Positions 1 to 8,655 are shown, numbered from the stretch's first letter. The stretch: DNA of 64,000 nucleotides from Verrucomicrobiota bacterium (GCA_017309115.1 JAFLEF010000028.1:32849-96848); one strand, 5' to 3'. A program made the numbers and translations. Notes: a model not told the origin generated them from the sequence alone.

Positions 1-531
1 GAGGCGGCCAAGGTGCCGGTGTTCTCGGCCTCGTCACTGCGCTTCGGATCCAACACGCTGGCGGTTCGCAATGGTTCCATTGGAGTCGTGACGAATGCGG
101 TCACGTCCAGTCCGGCCCACTTGGAGAAAACGCATCCCGATCTGTTTTGGTACGGCGTGCATGGGGTGGAATCGCTCTTCACTGTGATGGGCACCGGATG
201 TGTCAGCGTCCGACGCGGCACGACGCCTCAGGGTGAGATTGAAGTGATTGGCACCTGGAAGGGCGGGCGGACGGGAACCTTCCGCGAAGGCAAGGGTTAC
301 AGTGGGCTGGCGCAGGGAACCAAGGGCAGTTCGCCAGTGGGTTCCTACGATGGTTACGCTCCGTTGGTGGCGGCGATTGTGCCGTTCCTCAAGACGGGCG
401 TTTCTCCGGTGAAGCCGGAGGAGACTATTGAGATTTTCGCGTTCATGGAAGCGGCTGACGAAAGCAAGCGCCGCGGCGGAGCCGAGGTCACCCTGGCTGA
501 GGTATTGGCGAAGGCGGGGAAGCGAAATTAG
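1..531 (+). CDS. Gfo/Idh/MocA-family oxidoreductase, C-terminal part (5' end outside window)
   Basis: The frame is open from the first base, so the N-terminal Rossmann domain lies upstream of the window. The visible 176 residues contain the segment HLEKTHPDLFWYGVHGVE, followed by LFTVMGTGCVSV and a late PLVAAIVPFLKTG helix. I recognise these from the substrate-binding half of the secreted or cytoplasmic Gfo/Idh/MocA-like dehydrogenases common in Planctomycetes and Verrucomicrobia. Family members are NAD(P)-dependent oxidoreductases of sugars or similar substrates; the substrate here cannot be told. A 7-bp tandem repeat follows within a few bases of the stop codon. Confidence 0.75.
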   Translation, partial: EAAKVPVFSASSLRFGSNTLAVRNGSIGVVTNAVTSSPAHLEKTHPDLFWYGVHGVESLFTVMGTGCVSVRRGTTPQGEIEVIGTWKGGRTGTFREGKGYSGLAQGTKGSSPVGSYDGYAPLVAAIVPFLKTGVSPVKPEETIEIFAFMEAADESKRRGGAEVTLAEVLAKAGKRN

Positions 532-1200
532 CTGAGAGCTGAGTGCTGAGAGCTGAGAGGTCGGAAAGGAAAAGATGGTAGGGCGACGCTCTGCGGAGCC
601 GTCCGTGTGTGGACTGGTGACGCGTGAATTCGCTGCGGCGCTTAGGAAGGCGCGAAGCGTTTGGACTGCGCCAACCCTCTGGCGCTTTGGGCGCGTAACT
701 GGCGGGTGAGGTTGTCGATGCACTGACGCGTCAGCAGCCGTGGCGAAAAGCGGTAGCTCGCTGCGCTCCGCGACCGCAGTCCAAGACGCTTCGCGAGGGC
801 GACGCGGGTGGGGAAACAGGACCGACAGGGTGTATGGCGCGAACGGCTCGGCGGAGCCTCGCCCCACCGGGGGAAAGCTGAGAGCTGAGAGCTGAGAGGT
901 CGGAAGGTAGGGCGACGCTCTGCGGAGCCGTCCGTGTGTGGACTGGTGACGCGTGAATTCGCTGCGGCGCTTAGGAAGGCGCGAAGCGTTTGGACTGCGC
1001 CAACCCTCTGGCGCTTTGGGCGCGTAACTGGCGGGTGAGGTTGTCGATGCACTGACGCGTCAGCAGCCGTGGCGAAAAGCGGTAGCTCGCTGCGCTCCGC
1101 GACCGCAGTCCAAGACGCTTCGCGAGGGCGACGCGGGTGGGGAAACAGGACCGACAGGGTGTATGGCGCGAACGGCTCGGTGGAACCTCGCCCTACCGGC
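532..1200. repeat. Gap filled by a duplicated composite of repeat families A and C
   Basis: No gene is seen here. After a short run of GAGAGCT-like heptamers (532-566) come two direct copies of about 329 bp (578-906 and 907-1200). Each copy begins with the family A left arm (GTAGGGCGACGCTCTGCGGA) and ends with its right arm (GGCTCGGYGGARCCTCGCCC). Family C is nested inside at about 651-799 and 980-1128, with arms GCGAAGCGTTTGGACTGCG and CGCAGTCCAAGACGCTTCGC. The copies are almost identical, so the duplication is probably recent. The long reading frames over this region are translations of the repeats. Confidence 0.8.
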
Positions 1201-1941
1201 TCATCCCGCGAGGGAACGAAAGCGGCGTACGCGCTGTTCGTCAGCGACCGAGAGAGAATACTCCGAGGCGGCCAGGGTCCGGCCCATCGGGATGCGGGTG
1301 TTGCGGAATTCCATGCGGCTGTCGCGGGTGGCGCTGGCCGAGACGTGGAACTCGCGCGCCGGACATTCCCGCAGGATACGCGGCAGATTGCGCTCGGTAA
1401 TGCCCCCGCCCGGCACCACGCCAATGCGATCACCGGCCTGACGCGTCAGTTCGGTCAGCAGTTCCAATCCTTCCAGCACAGACTTCTCCTGACCCGACGT
1501 CAGGACCCGTTCGCAGCCAAGTTCGATTAGTGTTTCCAGGGAGGAGCGAGCGTCCCGGGTCATGTCGAAGGCCCGGTGAAAGGTCACCGGCAGCGGACGC
1601 GCCAAGGCGATCAATTCCTTGGAACGTTCGACGTCAATGGTGCCGTCCGGCAGCAACAGACCGAACACGATCAGGTCCGCACCGCGCGCCTTGAGGGCGA
1701 GCAGATCCCGCCGCATGACTTCGAACTCGGCGGGCGTGGCGTGGAAGTCGCCGGCGCGGGGACGCACCATCGCGGCGATCGGAATGCGCAGGCGTTCGCG
1801 GGTCACTTCCATCAGACCCAGGCTGGGTGTGAGTCCGCCTTCGCCGAGAGCGGAACAGAGTTCGATGCGGTCGGCGCCTCCCAACTGGGCGGCTTCGGCC
1901 GATTCCACGGAGTCAACGCAGACTTCAAATCGCAAGGACAT
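1201..1941 (-). CDS. cutC: CutC family protein (copper homeostasis protein CutC)
   Basis: A 246-residue TIM-barrel protein starting MSLRFEVCVDSVESA. The start is the ATG at 1941; the open frame runs further upstream but overlaps the neighbouring gene. Typical CutC features are the N-terminal strand with VDSVESAEAAQLGGADRIEL, the segment IAAMVRPRAGDF, the TFHRAFDMTRD segment, and GVVPGGGITERNL near the C-terminus. The length matches the family (about 240-250). CutC was named for copper tolerance, but its biochemical role remains uncertain. It lies 20 bp downstream of the dimethylformamidase-like gene on the same strand, so the two are probably co-transcribed. Its 3' end abuts a family A repeat arm. 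Confidence 0.9.
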   Translation of the reverse strand: MSLRFEVCVDSVESAEAAQLGGADRIELCSALGEGGLTPSLGLMEVTRERLRIPIAAMVRPRAGDFHATPAEFEVMRRDLLALKARGADLIVFGLLLPDGTIDVERSKELIALARPLPVTFHRAFDMTRDARSSLETLIELGCERVLTSGQEKSVLEGLELLTELTRQAGDRIGVVPGGGITERNLPRILRECPAREFHVSASATRDSRMEFRNTRIPMGRTLAASEYSLSVADEQRVRRFRSLAG

Positions 1942-1961
1942 GGCGCGGGAAACGGTAAAAC

Positions 1962-3473
1962 TCAGGCCAGGGCGTGGGCGAGCAGGTTCCGGGTGATCTG
2001 TTGAACTCGCGCGTCGGGACCCTGCGGCGAGGTGTACACGCTGGGTCGAAGATATCCGGGCGGGGCGCTGAGGCCGTCGGCCCACCAAATGGTGGCGGCA
2101 TTGAACACGTAGTTGCCCTTGGGACCGGGATACACCGTCGCGGTGTAGATGCCGCCGTTGAGTTTTCCCGGGGCGTCCTGGGTGGGACCGGTGGCGACAA
2201 TTTCGAGTCCGGGAATGGGCGCCGGATCGCCATGCCATTCCCAGCCCACCAGACCGGGAATGCCGTCCCCGCGGCGCATTCCTGTGTCGGCGAAGATCCA
2301 GTGATCGGGCGCGGCGCAGATCCAATCGGCGCCGCCGGTGACCGGTCCGGTGCTGTGCGCGCCGACCAGTTCGTTGGCGTAGGGACGCTCGTGCGGCAGC
2401 GAATCCATGGAGACGAAGTCGCGGGTGCCGTGCGGCGGACCAAAGACGCCGGTTCGCTCGAAGACCCGGTCCGGCCGACCCTGTGCGTCAGGCGACAATT
2501 GAATTCGTCCACAGCAGGTGTTGCCGGAAAGAAAGGCGACGCTCACGCCCTGATTCACCGCGTTCTGCACGTTGCGGAACATCTCGGGCGTCCAGTATTC
2601 GTCGTGTCCCACCGACAGGAACCCGCGCGCCCGCAGCAGGCCGGACGGATTCCGGTGGGTGTCCTGATTCGAAATGTACGTGAGGTCGTAGCCTTCCTTT
2701 TCGAGCCAGAAGGCGAGGGGGAATTCCCACAGCAGGAATTCGCCGGAACCCTGCGACAACGGGGCGTCGAAGATCTGACAGTATCGTCCGTAGGGCCGGT
2801 TGAAGGAAATCTCCACGTTGCCGCCCCAGTACCACTCGTTCTTGCCGTCGTCGTAGAGGGAGAACTGGGTCGGCCAGCGATTGTAGGCCTGCCAAGTGTG
2901 ATCACTGCACTGGAAGAGGAAGTCAGCCCGCCGTTGATCGCGAACGATAAAGGTCACGTAGCTTTGCCAGCCGTCCTTTTCGGAGGTGAGTTTGCCGAGG
3001 TACACACCGCTGACCCAGTCGTCTGGAATACGAATCTGCGCGGACGGCTCCCAGGCGCAGTCCCGGCGACGTTTGGGGCCGATGGGCGGATCTGGTTGCG
3101 TGACGCCGGGCAGAGGACCGAGTTCCTGCACCTTGCGGGCGCCCAGTCCGCCGTACCAGCCGAGCCGGTAGATCTCCACCCGGAAAGGCGAAGCAGGCTG
3201 GGTGCTCACGAACAGCGTGAGTTCATCGCCGGCGCGGACCGACGTGTGCGAGCAGTAACCTTCGATCCACGGACAGCGCCATTTGGTCTTCGGATCCACG
3301 CCGGTCTTGGTGAGTTGCCAATCGGGCGAACCCGGGCGGGCGTTTTCCCGGACGATGGGATTGGGTCCGCCGGATTTGCGGTCCGTGGCACAACCGGCGA
3401 CGGCGGTGACGGCACCGGAGGCGGCCAACTGTTTGAGAAACGTGCGGCGATTGGCGGCGGCCTCCGGAGTCAT
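1962..3473 (-). CDS. N,N-dimethylformamidase beta-subunit-like secreted protein
   Basis: This 503-residue protein opens with a twin-arginine-like leader (RRTFLKQLAASGAVTAVAGC). That suggests Tat export and possible lipidation at Cys27. The body matches the large-subunit-like family of N,N-dimethylformamidase: RLGWYGGLGARKVQELG, then DFLFQCSDHTWQAYNRWP, YDLTYISNQDTHR, FLSVGHDEYWTPEMFRNV and SVAFLSGNTCCGRI. Characterised members hydrolyse N,N-dimethylformamide, but most genomic homologues have unknown amide substrates, so the activity here is open. It is the first gene of a likely two-gene unit with cutC. No small subunit gene is visible beside it. Confidence 0.8.
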   Translation of the reverse strand: MTPEAAANRRTFLKQLAASGAVTAVAGCATDRKSGGPNPIVRENARPGSPDWQLTKTGVDPKTKWRCPWIEGYCSHTSVRAGDELTLFVSTQPASPFRVEIYRLGWYGGLGARKVQELGPLPGVTQPDPPIGPKRRRDCAWEPSAQIRIPDDWVSGVYLGKLTSEKDGWQSYVTFIVRDQRRADFLFQCSDHTWQAYNRWPTQFSLYDDGKNEWYWGGNVEISFNRPYGRYCQIFDAPLSQGSGEFLLWEFPLAFWLEKEGYDLTYISNQDTHRNPSGLLRARGFLSVGHDEYWTPEMFRNVQNAVNQGVSVAFLSGNTCCGRIQLSPDAQGRPDRVFERTGVFGPPHGTRDFVSMDSLPHERPYANELVGAHSTGPVTGGADWICAAPDHWIFADTGMRRGDGIPGLVGWEWHGDPAPIPGLEIVATGPTQDAPGKLNGGIYTATVYPGPKGNYVFNAATIWWADGLSAPPGYLRPSVYTSPQGPDARVQQITRNLLAHALA

Positions 3474-3853
3474 GGCGGTGAGTCTGCCACGCGATCGGAC
3501 TTGGCGTCACGCGGCGGACGTCTGAAACCGTCGGATAAGTGTGGTGTGCTGCCGCATTCCGGGGAGGAAGAAGGGAGGGATCTGGAATACAGGAAAACAG
3601 GAAGGGAACAAGGACCGGCAGAGGGGTAGGTGCGATTGGATGGGAGCTGAGCCGGAACTCAGACCAGCCGCTGGAATTCACGCGAAAGGAAAAGGGTAGA
3701 ATCGGATTCAGAGAGTCGCGGTCATTTAGGTTTTTCCGATTATTCGCTCCGCAATTCCAACGGTTTGATCCTCCCGCGAAGCATTCCGTTGTCGACTGGG
3801 TCGTTCCCGGTTTTCGGCGTGCGCTCCGGGCTGGTCTCGCCTACTTTCCGTCT
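3474..3853. repeat. Intergenic gap with a family F repeat copy
   Basis: This gap separates the divergent dimethylformamidase-like and DUF433 genes. At about 3580-3720 it holds a family F element: an A-rich core (AACAGGAAAACAGGAAGGGA), a GGGAGCTGAGCC block and an AATTCACGCGAA block. The same order recurs at 6252-6395, and the core recurs at 25528-25560. No open frame here looks coding. Promoters for both flanking genes should lie here, but I cannot point to convincing boxes. Confidence 0.55.
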
Positions 3854-4084
3854 ATGAAGAGGTTCACTCGGATCACTCGCGATCCCACGGTCATGGGAGG
3901 AAAGCCCTGTATTCGGGGGATTCGGGTGACAGTCGGTGCGCTGGTTGGTCTCGTTGCCGCCGGACATACCTGGGAAGAAATCCTTCGGCTCTATCCCTAC
4001 CTCACCACCGCCGATATTCAGGAAGCCTTGTCGTATGCTGCCTGGAGGGTGGAGGAACTCGAAATGCCCTTGCCGATGGCGTGA
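3854..4084 (+). CDS. DUF433 domain protein, putative antitoxin
   Basis: A 76-residue protein beginning MKRFTRITRDPTVMGGKPCI. DUF433 hallmarks are PTVMGGKPCIRGIRVTV, then a winged-helix-like region GHTWEEILRLYPYLTTADIQEAL and the helix SYAAWRVEE. Small DUF433 proteins usually form two-gene modules with a DUF5615 PIN-like protein and are thought to act as antitoxins. Here the partner starts at a GTG overlapping the stop of this gene (GTGA), the usual coupled arrangement. I chose the ATG at 3854 because homologues start near this point and the longer open frame upstream is repeat DNA. Confidence 0.85.
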   Translation: MKRFTRITRDPTVMGGKPCIRGIRVTVGALVGLVAAGHTWEEILRLYPYLTTADIQEALSYAAWRVEELEMPLPMA

Positions 4085-4374
4085 GGCTGCTCATCGACAT
4101 GAATTTATCACCCGTGTGGGTGAGTTACTTGAGTGGGCAGGGAATTGAGTCTGTTCACTGGTCGGCAGTCGGAGCGGCCAACGCACCGGACGCGGAAGTT
4201 ATGGAATGGGCCCGCGAGCATGGATGCGTCGTTTCAGATCGCGAGTTCGAATTCTGCCTATTTGACTACCGGATGGGACGTGGGAAAGAACGGCATACCC
4301 ATGCGCTTACCAGCATCTCCAGCACGCTAAGCGATCATCGAGTATCTGGTTGCGAATCGCGTCAACCTGACTGA
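4081..4374 (+). CDS. DUF5615 PIN-like protein, putative toxin, probably degenerate
   Basis: It starts at GTG, overlapping the DUF433 stop by 4 bp. The first 60 residues match the PIN-like DUF5615 family: RLLIDMNLSPVWVSYLSGQG, then ESVHWSAVGAANAPDAEVM and WAREHGCVVSDREFEF. The first acidic residue (LLIDMNLS) and the later acidic pair are where PIN nucleases bind metal. After DREFEF the usual continuation (a GxxLA helix, then PSVVQIR) is missing. It is replaced by a basic stretch with no family resemblance, suggesting a frameshift or replaced C-terminus. The protein is therefore likely inactive or altered. Confidence 0.6.
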   Translation: MRLLIDMNLSPVWVSYLSGQGIESVHWSAVGAANAPDAEVMEWAREHGCVVSDREFEFCLFDYRMGRGKERHTHALTSISSTLSDHRVSGCESRQPD

Positions 4375-4375
4375 G

Positions 4376-4780
4376 TTGCCGCGAAACGAAAGGACCGAGG
4401 TCTGCCGCCGATGGCTTGAGCACTTCGCGTCCCGGGTGAAACGCCAGGAGGGAAGCTGGATCTACCGCGGATACAAATGGCACGGCTTCAGTTACGGCAT
4501 CGAGCCCTGTCGTTCGGGTGGCGCCGCCTGGGACGCTTACCGCGACACCAAAGGTAAGTTTTTCCTCTTCGATGAGGGTGAGAACTATGGGTACTTGTGT
4601 CAGACTTTGTCTCCGTTCAGACCGGACCTGTCCCAGGTTCGCGCCGACAGTTACCTCACAGCAGTGACCTTCGCCTGGACCATGGTGTTCACCCACGAGC
4701 AGCCGGAGATCGGTCCATTTTTTGCCGAAGCGGATCCTCGCGAGATCGGAAGTCAGGCGAGACGTCCCGAAGCGAAGTGA
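4376..4780 (+). CDS. Hypothetical protein, likely 5'-truncated
   Basis: The frame is open from 4331, after a stop codon, and reads AIIEYLVANRVNLTELPRNE before a TTG at 4376, the first possible start in the frame. No ATG precedes the conserved-looking body CRRWLEHFASRVKRQ, so the native N-terminus may have been lost at the junction with the broken toxin gene. The body contains IYRGYKWHGFSYGIEPC and a late FAWTMVFTHEQPEIGPFFAE segment. I do not recognise the family. It could be a remnant rather than an active gene. Confidence 0.4.
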   Translation: MPRNERTEVCRRWLEHFASRVKRQEGSWIYRGYKWHGFSYGIEPCRSGGAAWDAYRDTKGKFFLFDEGENYGYLCQTLSPFRPDLSQVRADSYLTAVTFAWTMVFTHEQPEIGPFFAEADPREIGSQARRPEAK

Positions 4781-4942
4781 GGATCCTCCGCGACGGGTTC
4801 CAGAGATTGAGTTTTGGACTGAAGATGAAGCGTTTCAGCGCTGGAATTCGGATTGCCAGACGATTCGCGATTTACGCGGTCAGGGGACCACGGTACGAAC
4901 AGGCTTCCGGCGAATGGGCAGTCGGGAATCAGAAAGATCCGA

Positions 4943-5509
4943 ATGGGAACACGTCTCAAATGGGCGGTCGGGGGGCTGTTCGTGGTCGCGACGATCGTCT
5001 TCGTGTTACCGGCTGTTCAGGTTTGTCGGGACTGGGCGTTCATCGATCGCCATAGCGGGTCGCGAAAAGGATACCGCGAGTGGCCCCTGGGTTGGCGCAC
5101 CGGTCAGTGGTACCAGGATTCGGCCATTGAGCGGTTCATGCGCTCACACTACCCGGCTGAGTTTCAACAGGACTGGGTCAGCTATGCCGGCACCGGTCGG
5201 AACGCCTTTGGCCGCGGGATCCTGTATGGCCACGGACGACCGGGGAGAATTTTGCAGCCCCAGCCAGAGTGGATTCGTGATTTTTGTCGAGGGAGGTCTG
5301 ATTCGGAACTGCGTCATCTATATGACGTTTTGGCGAGCGCGGAACCGGTGGCAATTCAGAAACTGGTGGATGAAATCATCGAATCAGCGCTTTCGGCGAA
5401 GGAATCCCAGCCGGTGGGCCCAACGAAGGGAAGGCAGTCTATTCCTCCTGACGGGAACCCAACACTTCCTGCTTCGAATTTCCCCGGTGAACCGAAGCTC
5501 CGGAAATGA
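4943..5509 (+). CDS. Hypothetical protein with one N-terminal membrane segment
   Basis: A 188-residue protein from the ATG at 4943. It was chosen because it places RLKWAVGGLFVVATIVFVLP at the N-terminus as a signal anchor; the longer open frame upstream has no coding character. The rest is soluble and presumably periplasmic, with aromatic-rich stretches (EWPLGWRTGQWYQDSAIERF) and a low-complexity tail. The gene ends in an ATGA overlap with the next gene, so translation is likely coupled. No family is recognised. Confidence 0.55.
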   Translation: MGTRLKWAVGGLFVVATIVFVLPAVQVCRDWAFIDRHSGSRKGYREWPLGWRTGQWYQDSAIERFMRSHYPAEFQQDWVSYAGTGRNAFGRGILYGHGRPGRILQPQPEWIRDFCRGRSDSELRHLYDVLASAEPVAIQKLVDEIIESALSAKESQPVGPTKGRQSIPPDGNPTLPASNFPGEPKLRK

Positions 5510-6150
5510 AACGCTTTTTGGCAATCGCAGTGGGCTTGGCCGTTGCCGGGACGGTGGCGATCTCCTTCTTCTCCGAGGAAAGCCATCCGGAGTTCGGACT
5601 CATCCGGAGCACGCAATGGAGTGAACCGCATTCGCCCAGCCGCTTCATGGGCCTCGTGTTGGAGGTTACGGATACCTTCTGGGAGCTTCTCAACGGCGCT
5701 CCTCCGCCCACCGGGAAACGGGAACACCTGCACATCGGTTCGAATCAGCTCGAGTGGTCCCTCATGAGCACGGAGCTGAAGTCGGGGTGGCTCTATTTTC
5801 ACCAGCCAGAGTCGCACGTGTTGCCCAACGAGTATATCTGGGAATTTGCTCCGTGCGCTCGGGTGAATCTGGCCGACGTCACGAAGGCGGATTTGGGTCA
5901 GGCGCAATTCGTCCGGGCCCTTGAAACCAACAAAATCCGGGCGGCCTTTGATTCCGATTCCTGGGTGGAGACCAACGCCCGGTTGACCGTGGAAGGACGG
6001 ACGATCCCCGTGCGGGAGGGACAAATCGTCCTCGCGCGCCTGCTGAGCGCGCCCCAAACCATCTACGTCCTCAAGTTCAAGAATCAGGTGGGTGCGGGCA
6101 CCTGGGGAGGCATTGGGGTTGATTACGTTCAGGGGGAGGTACGACCATGA
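5506..6150 (+). CDS. Hypothetical exported protein
   Basis: 214 residues, starting MKRFLAIAVGLAVAGTVAIS, a clear signal peptide or anchor. It is translationally coupled to the upstream gene by ATGA. The C-terminal two-thirds has mixed strands with segments LGQAQFVRALETNKIRAAFD and VGAGTWGGIGVDYVQGEV. I do not recognise a domain. Together with the preceding anchored protein it may form a two-component envelope unit, but nothing in the sequence says what it does. Confidence 0.6.
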   Translation: MKRFLAIAVGLAVAGTVAISFFSEESHPEFGLIRSTQWSEPHSPSRFMGLVLEVTDTFWELLNGAPPPTGKREHLHIGSNQLEWSLMSTELKSGWLYFHQPESHVLPNEYIWEFAPCARVNLADVTKADLGQAQFVRALETNKIRAAFDSDSWVETNARLTVEGRTIPVREGQIVLARLLSAPQTIYVLKFKNQVGAGTWGGIGVDYVQGEVRP

Positions 6151-6155
6151 ATCCG

Positions 6156-6410
6156 CTATGGAGTGCGGGCAGACTTTCCGCCGCTTTCCCATCCCCCGGG
6201 GCACGTGGTGGCGTTGACGCGTGATTCGTTGCCGGGCCCTCGGAGACTGAATGGATAAATCTGGAAAACAGGAAAACAGGAAGGGAACCAGGACAGGGAC
6301 AAGGTGTGATTACTTGGGAGCTAAGCCAGAGCGATGCAGTTGGAACCGCCAATTCACGCGAATGGGAGGAGCCAGAATCGAATTCAGCAAAAGTGTGCCG
6401 CACTCCATAG
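6156..6410. repeat. Family G inverted-repeat element with an embedded family F copy
   Basis: The left end reads CTATGGAGTGCGGGCAGACT, with GCCGCTTT following. The right end reads GTGTGCCGCACTCCATAG, giving inverted terminal arms about 255 bp apart. A second family G element at 61695-61815 has the same arms in a 121-bp span. The core carries a family F copy at 6252-6395. A mirrored copy of the F core, CTGTTTTCCTGTTTTCCAGA, lies just outside at about 6440-6460. The 6411-6677 remainder of the gap contains this mirrored core and otherwise nothing recognised. Confidence 0.6.
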
Positions 6411-6677
6411 AAGTGCCCTTCATTCCCTGGGTCTTTTTCCTGTTTTCCTGTTTTCCAGATTTGCCCCTTTGCCGTTCTTCCCATCCCCCGACGCGGGTGG
6501 ATGTGGTGGAACTCCCTCCGCGTAAGGTCGAGGTGGAGCCTCCGCCGCCTGAAGGCGGGACTCCGAACGGGAACTCGGAACGAAGACGGGACTCTGAAGT
6601 ACGGTGGTGGACGCGTGATGTGCTGGAAGGGAAAGGGCGGGCTCGCCCGGGGGCGGGTCTTTTTGCAGGCTGGGCCG

Positions 6678-8498
6678 ATGACGGTGCCGGAACTTTATCT
6701 GGGCTTGGAATGCGGGGGGACGCGGACGGTGGCTTTGGTCGCCGACGGGCAGGGTCAGTTGGTCGCGCGGGTGGAGGGCGGGCCGTGCAATCTTCGCTTG
6801 GTCAGTGATGCGGAACTCGAGGAGCGGTTTCGGGATCTCGCCGGGAAACTTCCCGCTCCGGTGGCGGTGGGAATTGGCATGGCCGGAGTGCGCGATGCCA
6901 CGGACTGCGCCCGGATCGAACGAATTCTTGAGAAGGTTTGGCCCGGTCTTCCGCGGTTGGCGGATCACGATCTGGAGTCGGCTTGGATGACGGTCGAAGA
7001 CGACACGGGTTCCGAATCGGAACCTCGGGTGGTGGTGCTGAGCGGAACCGGTTCCTGCTGCTACGGCCGGGATTCCCACGGGCACATCGCCAAGGTCGGC
7101 GGCTGGGGCCATTTGCTGGGGGATCGCGGAAGTGCCTACGACATCGCCTTCCGCGCCCTGCGCACCGCGGCTCACGAATACGACCACACCGAAGTCTGGG
7201 GACCCTTTGGTCAGCGGGCGCTGCGGGAACTGCAGTTGAACGAACCCAATGATCTGATTGCCTGGCTGCAGTCGGCCAGCAAGACGGCGGTGGCCGCGCT
7301 GGCACCGCAGGTGTTCGCTGCGGCCGCCGAAGGGGATTCCGGAGCGCGCCGGGTGCTGAAGGACACTGCCGATATTCTCGCCCGCGACGCCTTGGCCTGT
7401 GCCCGGCGGTTGGTCAAGGGGCGCGGGCCAGTGCAGTTCATCCTGGCGGGAAGTGTTTTGCTGAAGCAGCCCGGATTGGTTCGCGCGGTGGCCCGGCAAA
7501 TTCGGGCCGAACGTCCCGGGTCCCGGGTGGTGCCGTTGCCCCGGGAATCTGTCTGGGGGGCGGTGGCGATGGCGCGCGCGGCTCGGCGAGGTCGGCCGGG
7601 GTCGGTGGTGGCGAGCGCGTCGGAGAAGCCGGCTCAGCGGGAGCTTCGCCCTACCGGGTTGGTTCCGGCCACTCGAGAGTTGTCGCCCACCGAACAGCGC
7701 AATCCGCGCTCGATGGAGCTGGACCGACTTCCGCTGGGGGAGGCCATTGAGCTCATGCTGACCGAGGATGCTGGTATTCTGGAAGCGATTCGGGCGCATC
7801 GGTCAGCCTTGGAACGGCTCATTCAGCGGTCGGTTCGCACGTTCCGGGCGGGCGGACGGTTGTTCTACGTCGGTGCCGGCACCAGTGGCCGGCTGGGCGT
7901 GCTGGATGCCAGTGAGTGTCCGCCCACGTTTCGCACGCCGCCGGAGTGGGTGCAGGGCATCATGGCCGGCGGGGAGAAGGCGCTGCATTCGGCGGTGGAA
8001 GGGGCTGAGGACGATCCCGAGGCGGGATCCCGCGCGGTTCAGTTCCGGGGTGTGGGACCGAAGGATCTGGTGGTCGGCATTGCGGCGAGTGGACGCACCC
8101 CGTTCGTGTGGGGCGCACTGGCCGAGGCTCGGCGCCGGGGGGCGGTGACGGGACTGATTTGCTTCAATCCCCACTTGGTGTTTGCCCGGGGTCAGAAGCC
8201 GGATCACGTGCTGGCGGTGGACGTCGGGCCGGAAGTCCTGACTGGGTCCACCCGGCTCAAGGCGGGCACGGCGACCAAGCTGATCCTGAACCTGCTGACC
8301 ACGCTGACGTTTGTGCGGTTGGGCAAGGTGGTGGGCAATCTGATGGTCGATCTGAACCCTTCGAACGTGAAGTTGCGCGACCGGGCCTGCCGGATCGTGA
8401 TGGAGCTCACCCACCTGGATCGGCCGCGGGCCGAAGCGGAACTGGCGCGGGCCAAGTGGTCGGTGGGGGAAGTGGTGCGTCGTTTTCGGCGGGCGTAG
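6678..8498 (+). CDS. murQ: Fused amino-sugar kinase and N-acetylmuramic acid 6-phosphate etherase
   Basis: The protein is 606 residues long and has two parts. Residues 1-310 are a BadF/BadG-type sugar kinase (N-acetylglucosamine kinase-like), with LYLGLECGGTRTVALVADGQ as phosphate-1 loop, VVVLSGTGSCCYGRDSHG and GGWGHLLGDRGSAYDI. Residues 350-606 are MurQ, with FYVGAGTSGRLGVLDASECP, IMAGGEKALHSAVEGAEDD, IAASGRTPFV and LNPSNVKLRDRA. MurQ splits the lactyl ether of MurNAc-6-phosphate to GlcNAc-6-phosphate. The kinase would phosphorylate GlcNAc or MurNAc, giving two steps of peptidoglycan recycling on one chain. The linker (about 315-345) carries a repeat relic. The ATG at 6678 starts the kinase domain cleanly; no strong ribosome binding site is visible. 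Confidence 0.88.
   Translation: MTVPELYLGLECGGTRTVALVADGQGQLVARVEGGPCNLRLVSDAELEERFRDLAGKLPAPVAVGIGMAGVRDATDCARIERILEKVWPGLPRLADHDLESAWMTVEDDTGSESEPRVVVLSGTGSCCYGRDSHGHIAKVGGWGHLLGDRGSAYDIAFRALRTAAHEYDHTEVWGPFGQRALRELQLNEPNDLIAWLQSASKTAVAALAPQVFAAAAEGDSGARRVLKDTADILARDALACARRLVKGRGPVQFILAGSVLLKQPGLVRAVARQIRAERPGSRVVPLPRESVWGAVAMARAARRGRPGSVVASASEKPAQRELRPTGLVPATRELSPTEQRNPRSMELDRLPLGEAIELMLTEDAGILEAIRAHRSALERLIQRSVRTFRAGGRLFYVGAGTSGRLGVLDASECPPTFRTPPEWVQGIMAGGEKALHSAVEGAEDDPEAGSRAVQFRGVGPKDLVVGIAASGRTPFVWGALAEARRRGAVTGLICFNPHLVFARGQKPDHVLAVDVGPEVLTGSTRLKAGTATKLILNLLTTLTFVRLGKVVGNLMVDLNPSNVKLRDRACRIVMELTHLDRPRAEAELARAKWSVGEVVRRFRRA
7629..7658. repeat. Family A repeat arm relic inside the fusion-gene linker
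   Basis: The 30 bp here read CGGCTCAGCGGGAGCTTCGC followed by CCTACCGGG. They match the right arm of family A (CGGCTCGGGCGGAGCCTCGC then CCCACCGG) with a shifted G and one C/T change. They are translated as part of the linker (QRELRPTG). No matching left arm is obvious nearby. Confidence 0.5.
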
Positions 8499-8655
8499 CG
8501 AGTAGCGGAATCCAGTTGGGGTGCGAGTTCACCCCTAGCGGGGGATGGGAAAGCGGTAAAAAGTTAAAAAAAGTTTACCTCACTCCATAGGCTTCGCCCC
8601 AGGCAAAGGTTTGACTGGCCGGGCGGCGTGGGGTCCGTAGCCTGCGCGGATACGG
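8499..8655. repeat. Short gap with a family G right-arm remnant
   Basis: At 8553-8591 a sequence reading AAAGCGGTAAAAAGT, then an A-rich stretch and CCTCACTCCATAG, matches the right arm of family G. No left arm is present. The rest of this 157-bp gap shows no gene or clear promoter. Confidence 0.5.

Noticed and set aside
1974-3629. 551-residue plus-strand frame opposite the dimethylformamidase-like gene
   Set aside because: It is antisense to a clear gene with signature motifs. High GC makes long shadow frames common.
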